Assembly: GCA_018222805.1 (NCBI GenBank)
Contig: JAAEZQ010000026.1
Location: 1 to 44,249, forward strand
From: Vibrionaceae bacterium
Lineage (GTDB): Bacteria; Pseudomonadota; Gammaproteobacteria; Enterobacterales; Vibrionaceae
Length of the DNA stretch: 44,249 nucleotides
Reading direction: 5' to 3'
The position numbers and the translations under genes are program-made. Each line of letters opens with the position of its first letter. The stretch's first letter is position 1. Below are positions 1 to 8,728 of this stretch, piece after piece. The notes under the pieces were generated by a model, which was given only the letters and a program-made list of their open reading frames with translations, was not told the DNA's origin and searched no databases.

Positions 1-1471
1 TTTCACGGTAAGCAACCTGAGGTTTACCAACGTTACAATCAACGCTGAATTCACGCTTCATACGATCAACGATAATGTCTAGGTGAAGTTCACCCATACC
101 TGAGATCAGAGTCTGACCTGTTTCGTCGTCCGTTTCCACGCGGAATGATGGATCTTCAGCAGCCAGTTTACCTAGCGCGATACCCATTTTTTCTTGGTCT
201 GCCTTAGAACGAGGTTCTACAGCAATCTGAATAACTGGCTCAGGGAATTCCATACGTTCCAGAATCACTTTGTGGTTCTGGTCACACAGAGTGTCACCTG
301 TAGTTACGTCTTTCAGACCAATAGCAGCAGCGATATCACCAGCGCGAACTTCTTTAACTTCTTCACGCTTGTTGGCATGCATCTGAACGATACGACCAAA
401 ACGCTCTTTCTTCTCTTTTACAGAGTTGTAGACACCATCACCTGAGTTTACTACACCAGAGTAAACACGCATGAAAGTAAGCGTACCCACAAATGGGTCA
501 GTCGCGATCTTAAACGCTAGCGCAGAGAAAGGTTCGTTGTCGTCAGCGTGACGCTCAACTTCATTTTCTCTTTCATCAACACCTTTAATTGCAGGTACAT
601 CAGCTGGTGATGGCAAGAATTCGATCACTGCATCTAGTACCGCTTGAACACCTTTGTTCTTAAACGCACTACCACAAGTGGCAAGTACGATTTCGTTATT
701 TAGTGTACGAGTACGTAGCGCTTGTTTGATCTCAGCTTCAGTCAGCTCACCTTCTTCAAGGTACTTGTCCATCAGCTCTTCGCTAGCTTCTGCAGCAGAT
801 TCAACCATATGGTTGCGCCATTCTTCAGCAAGCTCGATCATGTCAGCTGGAATGTCTTCGTATGTGAACGACATGCCTTGGTCGGCTTCACTCCAGTTGA
901 TCATTTTCATCTTGATAAGGTCGATGACACCTTTGAAGTCCTCTTCAGCACCAACGTTAAGTTGGATTGGAACAGGGTTCGCACCAAGACGATTTTTAAT
1001 TTGGTCCACAACGCGTAGGAAGTCTGCACCTGCACGGTCCATCTTGTTAACGAATACCATACGTGGAACGTGGTATTTGTCTGCTTGACGCCATACAGTT
1101 TCAGACTGAGGTTCAACACCAGATGAGCCACAGAACACAACCACAGCACCATCAAGTACACGAAGAGAACGCTCTACTTCGATAGTAAAGTCAACGTGTC
1201 CAGGGGTATCAATGATGTTTACGCGATGCTCTGGGAATTGTGCTTCCATACCACGCCAGAAAGTAGTAGTCGCAGCTGAAGTGATAGTAATACCACGTTC
1301 CTGCTCCTGCTCCATCCAGTCCATGGTTGCAGCACCATCGTGAACTTCGCCGATTTTGTGAGAAAGGCCAGTGTAGAACAGAATACGCTCAGTTGTGGTT
1401 GTTTTTCCTGCATCTACGTGAGCACAGATACCGATATTGCGGTAGCGCTCAATAGGAGTTTTACGAGCCAC
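1..1471 (-). CDS. fusA: Elongation factor G, partial (N-terminal 490 codons)
   Basis: GTPase that drives ribosomal translocation and, with RRF, ribosome recycling. The GTP-binding motifs are all visible: [14 protein letters not shown] near the N terminus (G1/P-loop), DTPGHVD (G3) and NKMD (G4), followed by domain II and the start of domain III. The gene runs off the left edge, so roughly the last 200 of about 695 residues are missing. I chose a GTG start at 1471 (protein begins [20 protein letters not shown]) because AAGAGGA lies just upstream and the N terminus matches the family. It lies 75 bp downstream of rpsG in the same direction, the normal str operon order rpsL-rpsG-fusA. Identity is certain; only the start codon is inferred. 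Confidence 0.97.
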   Translation of the reverse strand, partial: MARKTPIERYRNIGICAHVDAGKTTTTERILFYTGLSHKIGEVHDGAATMDWMEQEQERGITITSAATTTFWRGMEAQFPEHRVNIIDTPGHVDFTIEVERSLRVLDGAVVVFCGSSGVEPQSETVWRQADKYHVPRMVFVNKMDRAGADFLRVVDQIKNRLGANPVPIQLNVGAEEDFKGVIDLIKMKMINWSEADQGMSFTYEDIPADMIELAEEWRNHMVESAAEASEELMDKYLEEGELTEAEIKQALRTRTLNNEIVLATCGSAFKNKGVQAVLDAVIEFLPSPADVPAIKGVDERENEVERHADDNEPFSALAFKIATDPFVGTLTFMRVYSGVVNSGDGVYNSVKEKKERFGRIVQMHANKREEVKEVRAGDIAAAIGLKDVTTGDTLCDQNHKVILERMEFPEPVIQIAVEPRSKADQEKMGIALGKLAAEDPSFRVETDDETGQTLISGMGELHLDIIVDRMKREFSVDCNVGKPQVAYRE

Positions 1472-1546
1472 GATTGTATCCTCTTACTAAGGTGTACCTT
1501 AGAGTATAGAAAAGTGCTGCGAGAGAACCTCGCAGCACAGAAGGTA

Positions 1547-2017
1547 TTACCAGCGGTAATGAGCGAACGCTTTGTTTGCGTCAGCCATGCGGTGAACGTC
1601 TTCACGTTTCTTAACCGCAGTACCTTTGTTCTCAGACGCGTCTAGCATTTCAGCCGCTAGGCGTTGAGCCATAGATTTTTCACCACGCTTGCGCGCAGCT
1701 TCAACCAACCAACGCATAGCAAGTGCGTTACGGCGAACCGGACGTACTTCTACAGGTACTTGGTAAGTTGAACCACCTACACGGCGAGATTTAACCTCTA
1801 CCGCTGGGCGAACATTTTCAAGAGCTTCTTCAAATACAGCTAAGTGATCTTTACCAGATTTCTCAGCCATTGTGTCTAGTGCAGTGTAAACGATTTTCTC
1901 TGCAGTAGATTTTTTACCGTCAACCATTAGGATGTTAACGAATTTTGCCAGCAATTCAGATTTGAATTTTGGATCTGGAAGGATCTTACGCTGACCAATG
2001 ACGCGACGACGTGGCAT
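1547..2017 (-). CDS. rpsG: 30S ribosomal protein S7
   Basis: Primary assembly protein of the 30S head, binding the 3' major domain of 16S rRNA next to the decoding centre and the E site. The 156-residue length is that of bacterial S7. The sequence starts [18 protein letters not shown] and contains the conserved stretch [17 protein letters not shown], the beta-hairpin and basic helix that contact rRNA. It is the second gene of the str operon, about 100 bp after rpsL. In E. coli S7 is the translational autoregulator of this operon through the rpsL-rpsG intercistronic RNA. The 100 bp spacer here could hold a similar site, but I did not recognise the structure. Confidence 0.98.
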   Translation of the reverse strand: MPRRRVIGQRKILPDPKFKSELLAKFVNILMVDGKKSTAEKIVYTALDTMAEKSGKDHLAVFEEALENVRPAVEVKSRRVGGSTYQVPVEVRPVRRNALAMRWLVEAARKRGEKSMAQRLAAEMLDASENKGTAVKKREDVHRMADANKAFAHYRW

Positions 2018-2117
2018 GGATTTTCTCCGTTGTCTTCTTCAGGTTTTATCCAAAACTTTTCAGTTTTTTCAAAAAATTAAAAATAATTTAGTGTTTGGCC
2101 TTACTTAACGGAATCCA

Positions 2118-2495
<378 letters not shown>

Positions 2496-2571
2496 CTAGC
2501 TCCTGATTTACTTGAAAGTAAGCTTTGTGAAAAATCTAGCCCTAACTACCATTGGCATTTAGGGACGCAAA

Positions 2572-2600
2572 ATTCTATGCAGCAGTGAGAGGTGTGTCAA
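2572..2600 (-). promoter_or_regulatory. sigma-70 promoter of the str operon (rpsL-rpsG-fusA)
   Basis: Reading the minus strand there is a perfect -35 box TTGACA (2600-2595), a 17 bp spacer, and a -10 box TAGAAT (2577-2572), followed by the GC-containing discriminator TTTGCGTCCC. Such a discriminator is typical of stringently controlled ribosomal promoters. It sits about 80 bp before the rpsL start codon with no competing gene between. Seen in sequence; the stringent control is inferred. Confidence 0.85.
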
Positions 2601-2670
2601 GAAATATACGAATCTTTTTTGTTCAATTGGGGCAATTCATCCGTAAAGCTTTATCGACAGTAAACCACGT

Positions 2671-2946
2671 TTAATCCCAAGTTAGGGATTTATCTTGTTT
2701 TACTGTCAATTCAACGAAGCCAGAATAGCTCACAACAACAACGGAAGGGCTGATACGATTACCCATGCCTCGAGCTTGAATATCGCTCTCCAGCGCAAAC
2801 ACAGCTGCGCTCTTGACGTGATGGAACGCTGGGTGCTGTGGGTTAGCAGCGTACACAGCATCTTCAATGAGCAAAATGTCGTCTTGCTCACTAAACATGG
2901 CCACAGCATCTTCTAAGGCAGAGACGGTTTTGATGATATGTAACAT
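2671..2946 (-). CDS. tusB: Sulfurtransferase complex subunit TusB
   Basis: Small DsrH/TusB-family subunit of the TusBCD hexamer, which relays persulfide sulfur from TusA to TusE and on to MnmA for 2-thiolation of the wobble uridine in tRNA-Lys, -Glu and -Gln. It has 91 residues (E. coli 95), starts MLHIIKTVSALEDAVAMF and contains the family pattern ILLIEDAVYAA. It follows tusC after 7 bp as the last gene of yheO-tusD-tusC-tusB. TusB has no catalytic cysteine in this family, and none is seen here. Identification rests on both sequence and operon position. Confidence 0.9.
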   Translation of the reverse strand: MLHIIKTVSALEDAVAMFSEQDDILLIEDAVYAANPQHPAFHHVKSAAVFALESDIQARGMGNRISPSVVVVSYSGFVELTVKQDKSLTWD

Positions 2947-2953
2947 GATGTTC

Positions 2954-3310
2954 TCAGAATGACAGCAGTTTGCCTGCTTGTTGCAGTTTCTCTTTTACTT
3001 GCTCAAGCGTTAACGCCTGCGCATCGATGACTAGGTCGGCTTGCGCTAACCCTCGCTGCGCAAGTGAATCAGAGCAAACGAACACTTGTTCGATATCATA
3101 AAGATCGAACAACTTAAGCATAGGTGCGTAATCTTTGCTTAGAATGGCAGATGGGTCTTGTCCTAGCAAAAGCTGGTAAACACCATCTCCGATAAATATC
3201 ACGCTGATGTCTTCGCAATAGGCGGAAGCGGCAAGCAGCGCATCAACACCCTCGCGTCCGGAAGCCTGCCCATGAGGCGCACTACGAAATAAATACGTTA
3301 ACTGACTCAA
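2954..3310 (-). CDS. tusC: Sulfurtransferase complex subunit TusC
   Basis: DsrF/TusC-like subunit of the TusBCD sulfur-relay complex. The 118 residues match the family length (E. coli 119), with the alpha/beta pattern [19 protein letters not shown] and a C-terminal [12 protein letters not shown] region. Its start overlaps the stop of tusD by 4 bp (ATGA at 3307-3310), indicating translational coupling, and tusB follows after 7 bp. The three proteins form a cytoplasmic dimer of heterotrimers in E. coli, and the conserved order implies the same here. Confidence 0.92.
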   Translation of the reverse strand: MSQLTYLFRSAPHGQASGREGVDALLAASAYCEDISVIFIGDGVYQLLLGQDPSAILSKDYAPMLKLFDLYDIEQVFVCSDSLAQRGLAQADLVIDAQALTLEQVKEKLQQAGKLLSF

Positions 3311-3702
3311 AACTGCACCACTCGATCCTGGGTTAGCATCGCTTCGGCTAAACTGCCCAATCCTGCTTGGGTAAACCCTTGCGCTAAATTGTTTTGAGTT
3401 AAGCCATGCTGGTTGGCTTCCTCTTCACTCACAATCCCACGACGCAACGCCGCTGCCACGCAAGTTTCAAGGCGCACGTTGTGCTCCTCAGCGAATACTT
3501 GCCATGCTTTACTCAAGTCGAACTCATCGTTGGCTGGTACGCTAAGAGCAGTACCATTGCTGACGCCCTCTTGGTAGAAGAACACACTCACTACAGTATG
3601 TCCTTGCTCAACAACAGCCTTGGCAAATTGATAAGCGCTTCGGGCAGACTGGCTACCGTAAACCGGGCCATTTACAAGCAAAGTGTAAGTTAATCCACTC
3701 AC
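3307..3702 (-). CDS. tusD: Sulfurtransferase complex subunit TusD
   Basis: Catalytic DsrE-like subunit of TusBCD. The cysteine that carries the persulfide is present as Cys81 in the family motif [10 protein letters not shown]. The N terminus [20 protein letters not shown] is the typical first strand and helix. It has 131 residues (E. coli 128). It begins in a 4 bp ATGA overlap with the end of the yheO-like gene and itself overlaps tusC, so the four genes are tightly coupled. The pathway is mnm5s2U synthesis in tRNA. tusA and tusE are not in this window. Confidence 0.94.
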   Translation of the reverse strand: MSGLTYTLLVNGPVYGSQSARSAYQFAKAVVEQGHTVVSVFFYQEGVSNGTALSVPANDEFDLSKAWQVFAEEHNVRLETCVAAALRRGIVSEEEANQHGLTQNNLAQGFTQAGLGSLAEAMLTQDRVVQF

Positions 3703-4421
3703 TCTGATTCATCCTCAGTTTTACGCTGACGAATGTATAAATAGACCGTGTGTTTAGAGATATTCAGGCGATCAGCTACGCGGTTAATCGCATCTTTGAT
3801 ATCAAAAATACCCTTGTCGTACAGTTCCATAACGATCTGACGGTTCTTGGTGTTGTTCGATACAGACTTGTCCGCATTAATCTCTTCTATCGTGCGCTCA
3901 ACCGTCTGGTCCACCAGCTCTTCAACATCGCTTGCGAAGTTCACCGATGACGCGGCTTCTTTGGCCTCCTGTGTCGGCATAAAAGATTGCAACACCTGCG
4001 AGAATGGCGCATCAAGATTGACGTTAATACATAGCAGACCAATAACACGGTTCTCCCCATTACGGATAGCCACCGTGATAGACTTCATCAACACCCCTCC
4101 TTTCGCACGCGTAAAGTACGAACGAGAGAAGTTACGCTCAGAGCCTTCGATGTCTTTAAGCATTTTCAGTGCTAAATCTGTGATCGGTGAACCGACCTGA
4201 CGCCCTGTATTTTCACCATTAGCTATTTTAATCGCAGAGGTATTCAGATCTTCCAGAGAGTGAAGAACGATTTCACAAAACGGACCAATCAGACTGGCAA
4301 TACCATCAACGACCGCTTCATAAGATCTCAAGATGATTTTATCGTGCTCAGTGAATGGCATCACGTTAACGGATTCCATTTCGAGCAACATCTCCGCATT
4401 TATTGTTTCTGTAGTTGTCAT
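3699..4421 (-). CDS. yheO: YheO-family PAS/helix-turn-helix transcriptional regulator
   Basis: Putative DNA-binding regulator of the YheO/DauR type. The 240 residues (E. coli YheO about 244) divide into an N-terminal YheO-like PAS domain (about 20-145, including [24 protein letters not shown]) and a C-terminal helix-turn-helix (about 195-235, with [20 protein letters not shown]). Its ligand and targets are unknown to me. It is the first gene of the unit with tusDCB and is probably transcribed from a promoter in 4422-4511, since the fkpA terminator lies just upstream. A short Shine-Dalgarno AAGG precedes the ATG. The linkage to tus genes is conserved in enterobacteria. Confidence 0.85.
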   Translation of the reverse strand: MTTTETINAEMLLEMESVNVMPFTEHDKIILRSYEAVVDGIASLIGPFCEIVLHSLEDLNTSAIKIANGENTGRQVGSPITDLALKMLKDIEGSERNFSRSYFTRAKGGVLMKSITVAIRNGENRVIGLLCINVNLDAPFSQVLQSFMPTQEAKEAASSVNFASDVEELVDQTVERTIEEINADKSVSNNTKNRQIVMELYDKGIFDIKDAINRVADRLNISKHTVYLYIRQRKTEDESE

Positions 4422-4511
4422 AAGCCTTCGAGCGAAAAATCAACAAATTGGTGTAAGTTTATCAGAAAATTTGAAAGTCAACCTAGCAAACTCTCCAACT
4501 AGTGACCTAGA

Positions 4512-4545
4512 ACAAAAAAGGCCCGTTAAACGGACCTTTTTCAAT
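4512..4545 (-). terminator. Rho-independent terminator of fkpA
   Basis: On the minus strand the stem GGTCCGT / ACGGGCC (one G-U pair) with a TTA loop is followed by TTTTTT, and an A-rich stretch precedes it. It lies 23 bp past the fkpA stop and separates fkpA from yheO-tusDCB. Confidence 0.85.
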
Positions 4546-4567
4546 AACTTAGCTTTAGTTTTTCTGA

Positions 4568-5350
4568 TTACTCAGCTTTATCATTCTCTACTTTAAGTAG
4601 CTCAACTTCGAATACGAGTGTTGAATTAGCAGGAATGCTTGGCGTGTCTTGATCACCGTAAGCTAGCTCTGGCGGGATAACGAACTTGAATTTAGAACCC
4701 ACAGGCATTAGCTGCACGCCTTCCGTCCAACCAGGAATTACACGGTTTAGAGGGAATGTTGCCGGCTCGCCACGATCGTATGAGCTATCGAATTGAGTAC
4801 CATCAGTCAGTGTTCCTTTGTAGTGAACCTGTACTGTGTCAGTATCTTTTGGCTGCTCGCCTTCTGCTGGCGTGATCACCTGGTAAAGAAGACCAGATTC
4901 TGTTTTAACAACGCCCTCTTGCTTCTCAAACTCAGCACGGTAGTCATCGCCAGCTTTCTTCGCTGCTGCCGCTTTCTCAGCCGCTTGCGCCTGCATCTTA
5001 TCCGCAACGCGCTTATCTAGAGATTCTAGCGCAGCACGAGTTTCTTCTTCATCTAGTTCAGCGTTGCCTTTGAATACATCTTCAATACCTTTAAGAACAA
5101 GGTCCTTGTTTAGGTCAATGCCGATTTCGCTCGGTTTTTCAATGCTGGTGCTTAGGTAGTTAGCAAATGAAACACCAATTGCGTACGCCGCTTTATCATC
5201 GTCGGTTTTAAAGTGAACTGCTTTGCCAGTTTCTGCTTGAACTTGCTCAGCTTGAGGTGCAGCTTCTTCTGCTTTTGTTTCTTCTTTCTGACAGCCTACC
5301 GCTAGCATTACTGTTGCAGCAAGTAGCGACACTTTTAAAACTGATTTCAT
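4568..5350 (-). CDS. fkpA: FKBP-type peptidyl-prolyl isomerase FkpA, predicted lipoprotein
   Basis: Envelope proline isomerase and chaperone. The start at 5350 ([20 protein letters not shown]) is chosen over an in-frame ATG 14 codons upstream because it opens with a signal peptide and has GGGAGAA before it. This gives 260 residues (E. coli 270). After the signal come an acidic, Ala-rich dimerisation region (to about 150) and a C-terminal FKBP domain ([40 protein letters not shown]). Unlike soluble periplasmic E. coli FkpA, the signal ends AVGC with Cys20 and Gln at +2, which suggests a lipoprotein sorted to the outer membrane. The -3 residue is Ala, so the lipobox is imperfect. Confidence 0.92.
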   Translation of the reverse strand: MKSVLKVSLLAATVMLAVGCQKEETKAEEAAPQAEQVQAETGKAVHFKTDDDKAAYAIGVSFANYLSTSIEKPSEIGIDLNKDLVLKGIEDVFKGNAELDEEETRAALESLDKRVADKMQAQAAEKAAAAKKAGDDYRAEFEKQEGVVKTESGLLYQVITPAEGEQPKDTDTVQVHYKGTLTDGTQFDSSYDRGEPATFPLNRVIPGWTEGVQLMPVGSKFKFVIPPELAYGDQDTPSIPANSTLVFEVELLKVENDKAE

Positions 5351-5478
5351 TAAATTCTCCCAATAATGGCTTCGCCATTGGTTGTTGTGCACAATTCTTC
5401 TATGAGACTAGTGAAGACAATCGTTATACCAATATACTAGCTATATGTCTTAAGACACAAACCGGATTATTAGATGTG

Positions 5479-6465
5479 ATGCAAAGAATTTCTCATTTAT
5501 TCCTATATTTAATTGTCATCACCACGTTAAATGGTTGCTTTTTTACCGAGCATGAAGTGCAACGTTGGCCCCTTGAACCACAAGGGTCGACCAGTTTTGC
5601 TCTTAGCCGAGATGGCCGATTCGCCCTACTCTACTCTCAAGTAGATCACTTAGTATTATGGGATCTTGAGCAAAATGAACAATTAGCGAAGCTGGGTGAA
5701 CTCGATCCTGATGCCAATGTCGTGTCTCATATTCGCATCTCAGACAACGGTCGTTATGCAGTGACCGCAGGTCAGATGAACTTTGCGGTCTGGGATCTAG
5801 GCTGGACACAAGCCAAAGGCCTATGGTCGATTTCAGACGCTTTGATTCGCGACGTTGCTATCACAAGTAACGGCGAGCAAGTGTTGCTTGGCCTTTCAAA
5901 CGGTAAAGCGATTTATGTCAACTTAGTCACCGGGCGTCGCCTGGAGTTCCTTGCTCATCAAGAAAAAGTCAACACAGTTGCCATATCTCCCAATGGCCGC
6001 TTTGCGCTAACGGGTGGTAATGACTATAAAGCCTTTCTCTGGGATACCGAGTCCGGTCAGGTTCTGCGAACTTTTGAGCATGAACAACGAGTGGTTCGGG
6101 TTGCTTTGCAACGCGATGGGAAACTGGCAATGAGCTCTGATGGCGGCAACCAAGCCATTATCTGGAATTTAGAGACAGGAGAAAAAGTGTCGGAGTTGAG
6201 CAGTTGGTCTCGTCAACTGATATTCTCCAGCGCCAGGTTCTCTGATGACGGCTCGCAGCTGGTCACCGGCAGCCCATCTGGTCGCGTGTCCGTATGGGAT
6301 ACTCAAAGCGGTAAACGAGTCGATGGATTTGAAGTGGAGCCGAAAAAAGATACTCGCCCTCCTCGTGCGGTCGTGTATGATGCAGCCTTTGATTCCAAAC
6401 AACGTGTAATTACTGCCACTTCCGCAGGTATCGCCCAAGCTTGGCAGCTAGAGAACGGATCATGA
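5479..6465 (+). CDS. WD40-repeat (seven-bladed propeller) lipoprotein, function unknown
   Basis: I count seven WD40 blades over about 300 residues, with strand ends such as LVLWDLEQ, FAVWDLGW, FLWDTESG, IIWNLETG, VSVWDTQSG and AQAWQLENG, which is enough for one closed propeller. The start at 5479 (MQRISHLFLYLIVITTLNGC, 328 residues) gives a short hydrophobic signal ending LNGC. This is a plausible lipobox with Cys20, though Asn at -2 is unusual. A longer upstream reading is rejected because it would overlap fkpA. It is divergent from fkpA, and its stop overlaps the slyX start as ATGA, so the two genes are co-translated. No catalytic residues are seen; a protein-binding scaffold in the envelope is an inference. 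Confidence 0.85.
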   Translation: MQRISHLFLYLIVITTLNGCFFTEHEVQRWPLEPQGSTSFALSRDGRFALLYSQVDHLVLWDLEQNEQLAKLGELDPDANVVSHIRISDNGRYAVTAGQMNFAVWDLGWTQAKGLWSISDALIRDVAITSNGEQVLLGLSNGKAIYVNLVTGRRLEFLAHQEKVNTVAISPNGRFALTGGNDYKAFLWDTESGQVLRTFEHEQRVVRVALQRDGKLAMSSDGGNQAIIWNLETGEKVSELSSWSRQLIFSSARFSDDGSQLVTGSPSGRVSVWDTQSGKRVDGFEVEPKKDTRPPRAVVYDAAFDSKQRVITATSAGIAQAWQLENGS

Positions 6466-6689
6466 CAGAAAAACTTATTCAGCAACTGGAAGCACGCATT
6501 ACTGACCTTGAGTGTCAGGCAGCGTTCCAAGAACAGACGATTGAAGATCTGAACCAAGCATTATCTCAGCAGCAGTTGCTGATCACTAAGATGCAAGATC
6601 AGATGAAATACGTAGTGGGCAAAATGAAAAATATGGATTCATCGAACGTGGAAGATCCAGCCAATGAGCCACCACCACCACACTACTAA
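6462..6689 (+). CDS. slyX: SlyX family protein
   Basis: Small coiled-coil protein of unknown function, 75 residues (E. coli 72). Heptads run through LIQQLEARITDLECQAAFQE and the following segment, and the tail is Pro-rich (EPPPPHY). I chose the start at 6462 (MTEKLIQQLE) rather than an in-frame codon 7 residues earlier because it matches the family N terminus and creates the ATGA overlap with the WD40 gene. It is followed by a terminator. In E. coli slyX is also divergent from fkpA, but without the WD40 gene between them. Confidence 0.92.
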   Translation: MTEKLIQQLEARITDLECQAAFQEQTIEDLNQALSQQQLLITKMQDQMKYVVGKMKNMDSSNVEDPANEPPPPHY

Positions 6690-6712
6690 TACTCGTGTGA
6701 CACGAAAAACGA

Positions 6713-6747
6713 AACAAAGCCCAGCGATAAGTTGGGCTTTGTTTTTT
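6713..6747 (+). terminator. Terminator after slyX, probably bidirectional
   Basis: Stem AACAAAGCCCA / TGGGCTTTGTT with loop GCGATAAGT, followed by TTTTT on the plus strand. The mirror copy also ends in T-rich sequence, so it can serve iaaA arriving on the minus strand, which ends at 6765. Confidence 0.88.
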
Positions 6748-6764
6748 GTACTCTATTTAAGAAG

Positions 6765-7706
6765 CTACTCATCCGCATAGATTTTTACACTCAACTCGCC
6801 TTGAGTGTTGATGCCCGCGCGGTACATACCTGAACTGTTCATCGCAAAATGAATGTCTCCCTCAGCATCGATAGCAATCAAACCACCTTCCCCGCCCATG
6901 GCTTTCAGATCGCCTTGAATCACTGCTTCACACGCGGTATGTACATCTTCTTTGAGATAGCGTATCCGAGCCGCCACATCTTCTGCGACACGTTTACGAA
7001 TAAAAAATTCGCCCATGCCCGTCGTAGAAACCGCAACCACACCGTTTTCAGCCACGGTTCCACAACCGATCAAAGCTGAATCACCAATCCGTCCGTATTT
7101 TTTGTTCGTCACCCCACCAGTGCTGGTCGCCGCGGCTAAGTTGCCATGCTGATCCAAAGCAACCGCACCGACCGTCCCGTGTTTACGATCATCCGGATAA
7201 CGAGACTCAGAAAGCGCAAACTCTCCTTTCTCTCGCATCGAGATCAGCTGTTCGTAACGTCGATCGGTAAAGAAGTAATCTTGTTCGGTATATTGGTGTC
7301 CATGCTCAAAAGCGAAGGTTTCTGCCCCCTCGCCAACCAACAGGACATGATTGCTCTTTTGCATCACATCTCGCGCCAGCTCAATAGGGTTTTTAATATG
7401 CCTTACGCCCGCCACTGCACCAGCAGCCAGATTACGGCCATCCATGATCGAAGCGTCCATCTCAACCATTTCATTGTGTGTTAACACGGAGCCTTTACCA
7501 GCATTAAAGTGAGGGGAATCTTCCAGCACCTTTACTGCTGCCACGACCGCATCAAGTGACGCTCCGCCGTTCGCCAAAATCTGATGACCCACTTTTGCTG
7601 CAGTTTCCAGATCTGTCAAAATAGCCTGTTGCAGTGAATCACTCATTTGTTCACGTAATATTGTGCCAGCGCCACCGTGAATGGCGATGGAGAATGGTTT
7701 GTTCAT
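6765..7706 (-). CDS. iaaA: Isoaspartyl peptidase / plant-type L-asparaginase (Ntn hydrolase)
   Basis: Threonine-nucleophile hydrolase that removes N-terminal isoaspartyl residues from dipeptides and hydrolyses L-asparagine. It is made as a precursor that cuts itself before the catalytic Thr. That residue is about Thr178 in the family motif HGTVGAVALD, followed by AAATSTGG and GDSALIGCG, the substrate-binding loops. The N terminus (FSIAIHGGAGTI) and NAGKGSVLT are typical. The 313 residues match IaaA (E. coli about 321). It is a single gene between the slyX and slyD terminators. The ribosome binding site is weak (only GGTAACG), so expression may be modest. Confidence 0.9.
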   Translation of the reverse strand: MNKPFSIAIHGGAGTILREQMSDSLQQAILTDLETAAKVGHQILANGGASLDAVVAAVKVLEDSPHFNAGKGSVLTHNEMVEMDASIMDGRNLAAGAVAGVRHIKNPIELARDVMQKSNHVLLVGEGAETFAFEHGHQYTEQDYFFTDRRYEQLISMREKGEFALSESRYPDDRKHGTVGAVALDQHGNLAAATSTGGVTNKKYGRIGDSALIGCGTVAENGVVAVSTTGMGEFFIRKRVAEDVAARIRYLKEDVHTACEAVIQGDLKAMGGEGGLIAIDAEGDIHFAMNSSGMYRAGINTQGELSVKIYADE

Positions 7707-7772
7707 AACGTTACCAACAACTGAATTAACTAGGGTCTGTTGACCTTAATCAACACTAAACATCAGATAAAC

Positions 7773-7808
7773 AAAAAGCGCAAGTTGACGATCAACTTGC
7801 GCTTTTTC
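7773..7808 (-). terminator. Terminator of slyD (symmetric)
   Basis: A perfect 16 bp inverted repeat, AAAAAGCGCAAGTTGA and its complement around a 3 nt CGA loop. It gives a stem with a flanking T-run on both strands. It lies 31 bp after the slyD stop and upstream of iaaA. Confidence 0.9.
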
Positions 7809-7838
7809 ATTCAGAATCTAGAAGGTGTTAACTGCGAA

Positions 7839-8402
7839 TTAGTGAGAACCGCAGCTACCGCCGCCACAACAACCGCCTTCATGATCATGGTCGTGATCGT
7901 GGTCGTGGTCATGATCGTGACCACCACAACAACCACCACCTTGGTGGATGTGACCGTGTTCGATCTCTTCTGCAGTTGCTTCGCGAGTTGCTACAACTTC
8001 AACTTCAAACGTCAGTGTTTGACCAGCAAGCATGTGGTTACCATCAACAACCACTTCTTCACCGTCTACTTCTGTTACTTCTACAGGGATTGGACCTTGA
8101 TCAGTATCCGCTAGGAAACGCATACCCACTTCGATTTGGTCAACACCCTGGAACACTTCTGCAGGAACGCGTTGAACAAGTGCGTCGTTGTGCTCGCCGT
8201 AAGCATCTTCAGGAGCTACAGTTGCAGAGAACTTGTCGCCTGCCACTTTGCCTTCAAGTTCTTTTTCAAGACCTGTAATTAGGTTGTTGTGACCGTGAAG
8301 GTAATCAAGAGGTGCTTCAGTCGTTGATTGATCAACAACAACACCGTCTTCCAGCATTACTTTGTATGCAAGGCTTGCAACAACGTTCTTTTCGATTTTC
8401 AT
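7839..8402 (-). CDS. slyD: FKBP-type peptidyl-prolyl isomerase and nickel metallochaperone SlyD
   Basis: Cytoplasmic proline isomerase with an insert-in-flap chaperone domain and a metal-binding tail. Residues 1-70 and 120-150 form the FKBP fold (VVASLAYKVMLEDGVVVDQS; LDYLHGHNNLI; DAYGEHND), and the IF domain lies at about 75-120. The C-terminal 35 residues are a His/Cys/Gly-rich tail: CCGG, a run of HD repeats, another CCGG, then GSCGSH. This tail binds Ni(II) and in E. coli feeds hydrogenase maturation. It has 187 residues (E. coli 196). The RBS TGGAG precedes the ATG. It follows yheV in the conserved kefG-kefB-yheV-slyD order, with its own terminator. Confidence 0.96.
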   Translation of the reverse strand: MKIEKNVVASLAYKVMLEDGVVVDQSTTEAPLDYLHGHNNLITGLEKELEGKVAGDKFSATVAPEDAYGEHNDALVQRVPAEVFQGVDQIEVGMRFLADTDQGPIPVEVTEVDGEEVVVDGNHMLAGQTLTFEVEVVATREATAEEIEHGHIHQGGGCCGGHDHDHDHDHDHDHEGGCCGGGSCGSH

Positions 8403-8494
8403 ACTAACTCCAGAGAGATTAATTGACTTAACCTGAACGGGGTTAAGTACTGAGTTGATAGGGTGTATTATGGGGATCTATTATCGAAGTTCAA

Positions 8495-8695
8495 TTATTC
8501 CGGCTTAAAAATCCCGATCATTTCCTGCTCTGAGTGTTTATTTTTCTCTACAGACTGCGGTTTACGCTGCTCTGTATAATCACACTCAACGCACTCTACC
8601 AATTCAATGTTGTTCTCTATCCACCAGCGTAAGGTATCTTGCTGGCTGCACTGTGGACAACTTGCACCGGCAATAAAACGTTTTTTAATTTTCAC
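8495..8695 (-). CDS. yheV: YheV family zinc-ribbon protein
   Basis: A 66-residue protein with two Cys-X2-Cys pairs, CPQC and CVEC, about 20 residues apart. This is the pattern of a small zinc ribbon, with the N terminus KKRFIAGASCPQC typical of YheV. Function is unknown. It lies 33 bp after kefB in the same direction and 92 bp before slyD, as in E. coli. The proximity suggests co-transcription with kefGB. Metal binding is inferred from the cysteines. Confidence 0.88.
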   Translation of the reverse strand: MKIKKRFIAGASCPQCSQQDTLRWWIENNIELVECVECDYTEQRKPQSVEKNKHSEQEMIGIFKPE

Positions 8696-8728
8696 GCTAT
8701 TTCCTTATCTTGAATCTAAGTTCAAGTA

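Noticed and set aside
654..1088. 144-codon plus-strand frame inside fusA
   Set aside because: Exactly antisense to conserved EF-G coding sequence; Ser-rich composition is typical of a shadow frame.
7740..8114. 124-codon plus-strand frame with runs of Val and Thr
   Set aside because: It is the antisense of the His/Asp-rich tail of slyD; the repeats reflect that tail.
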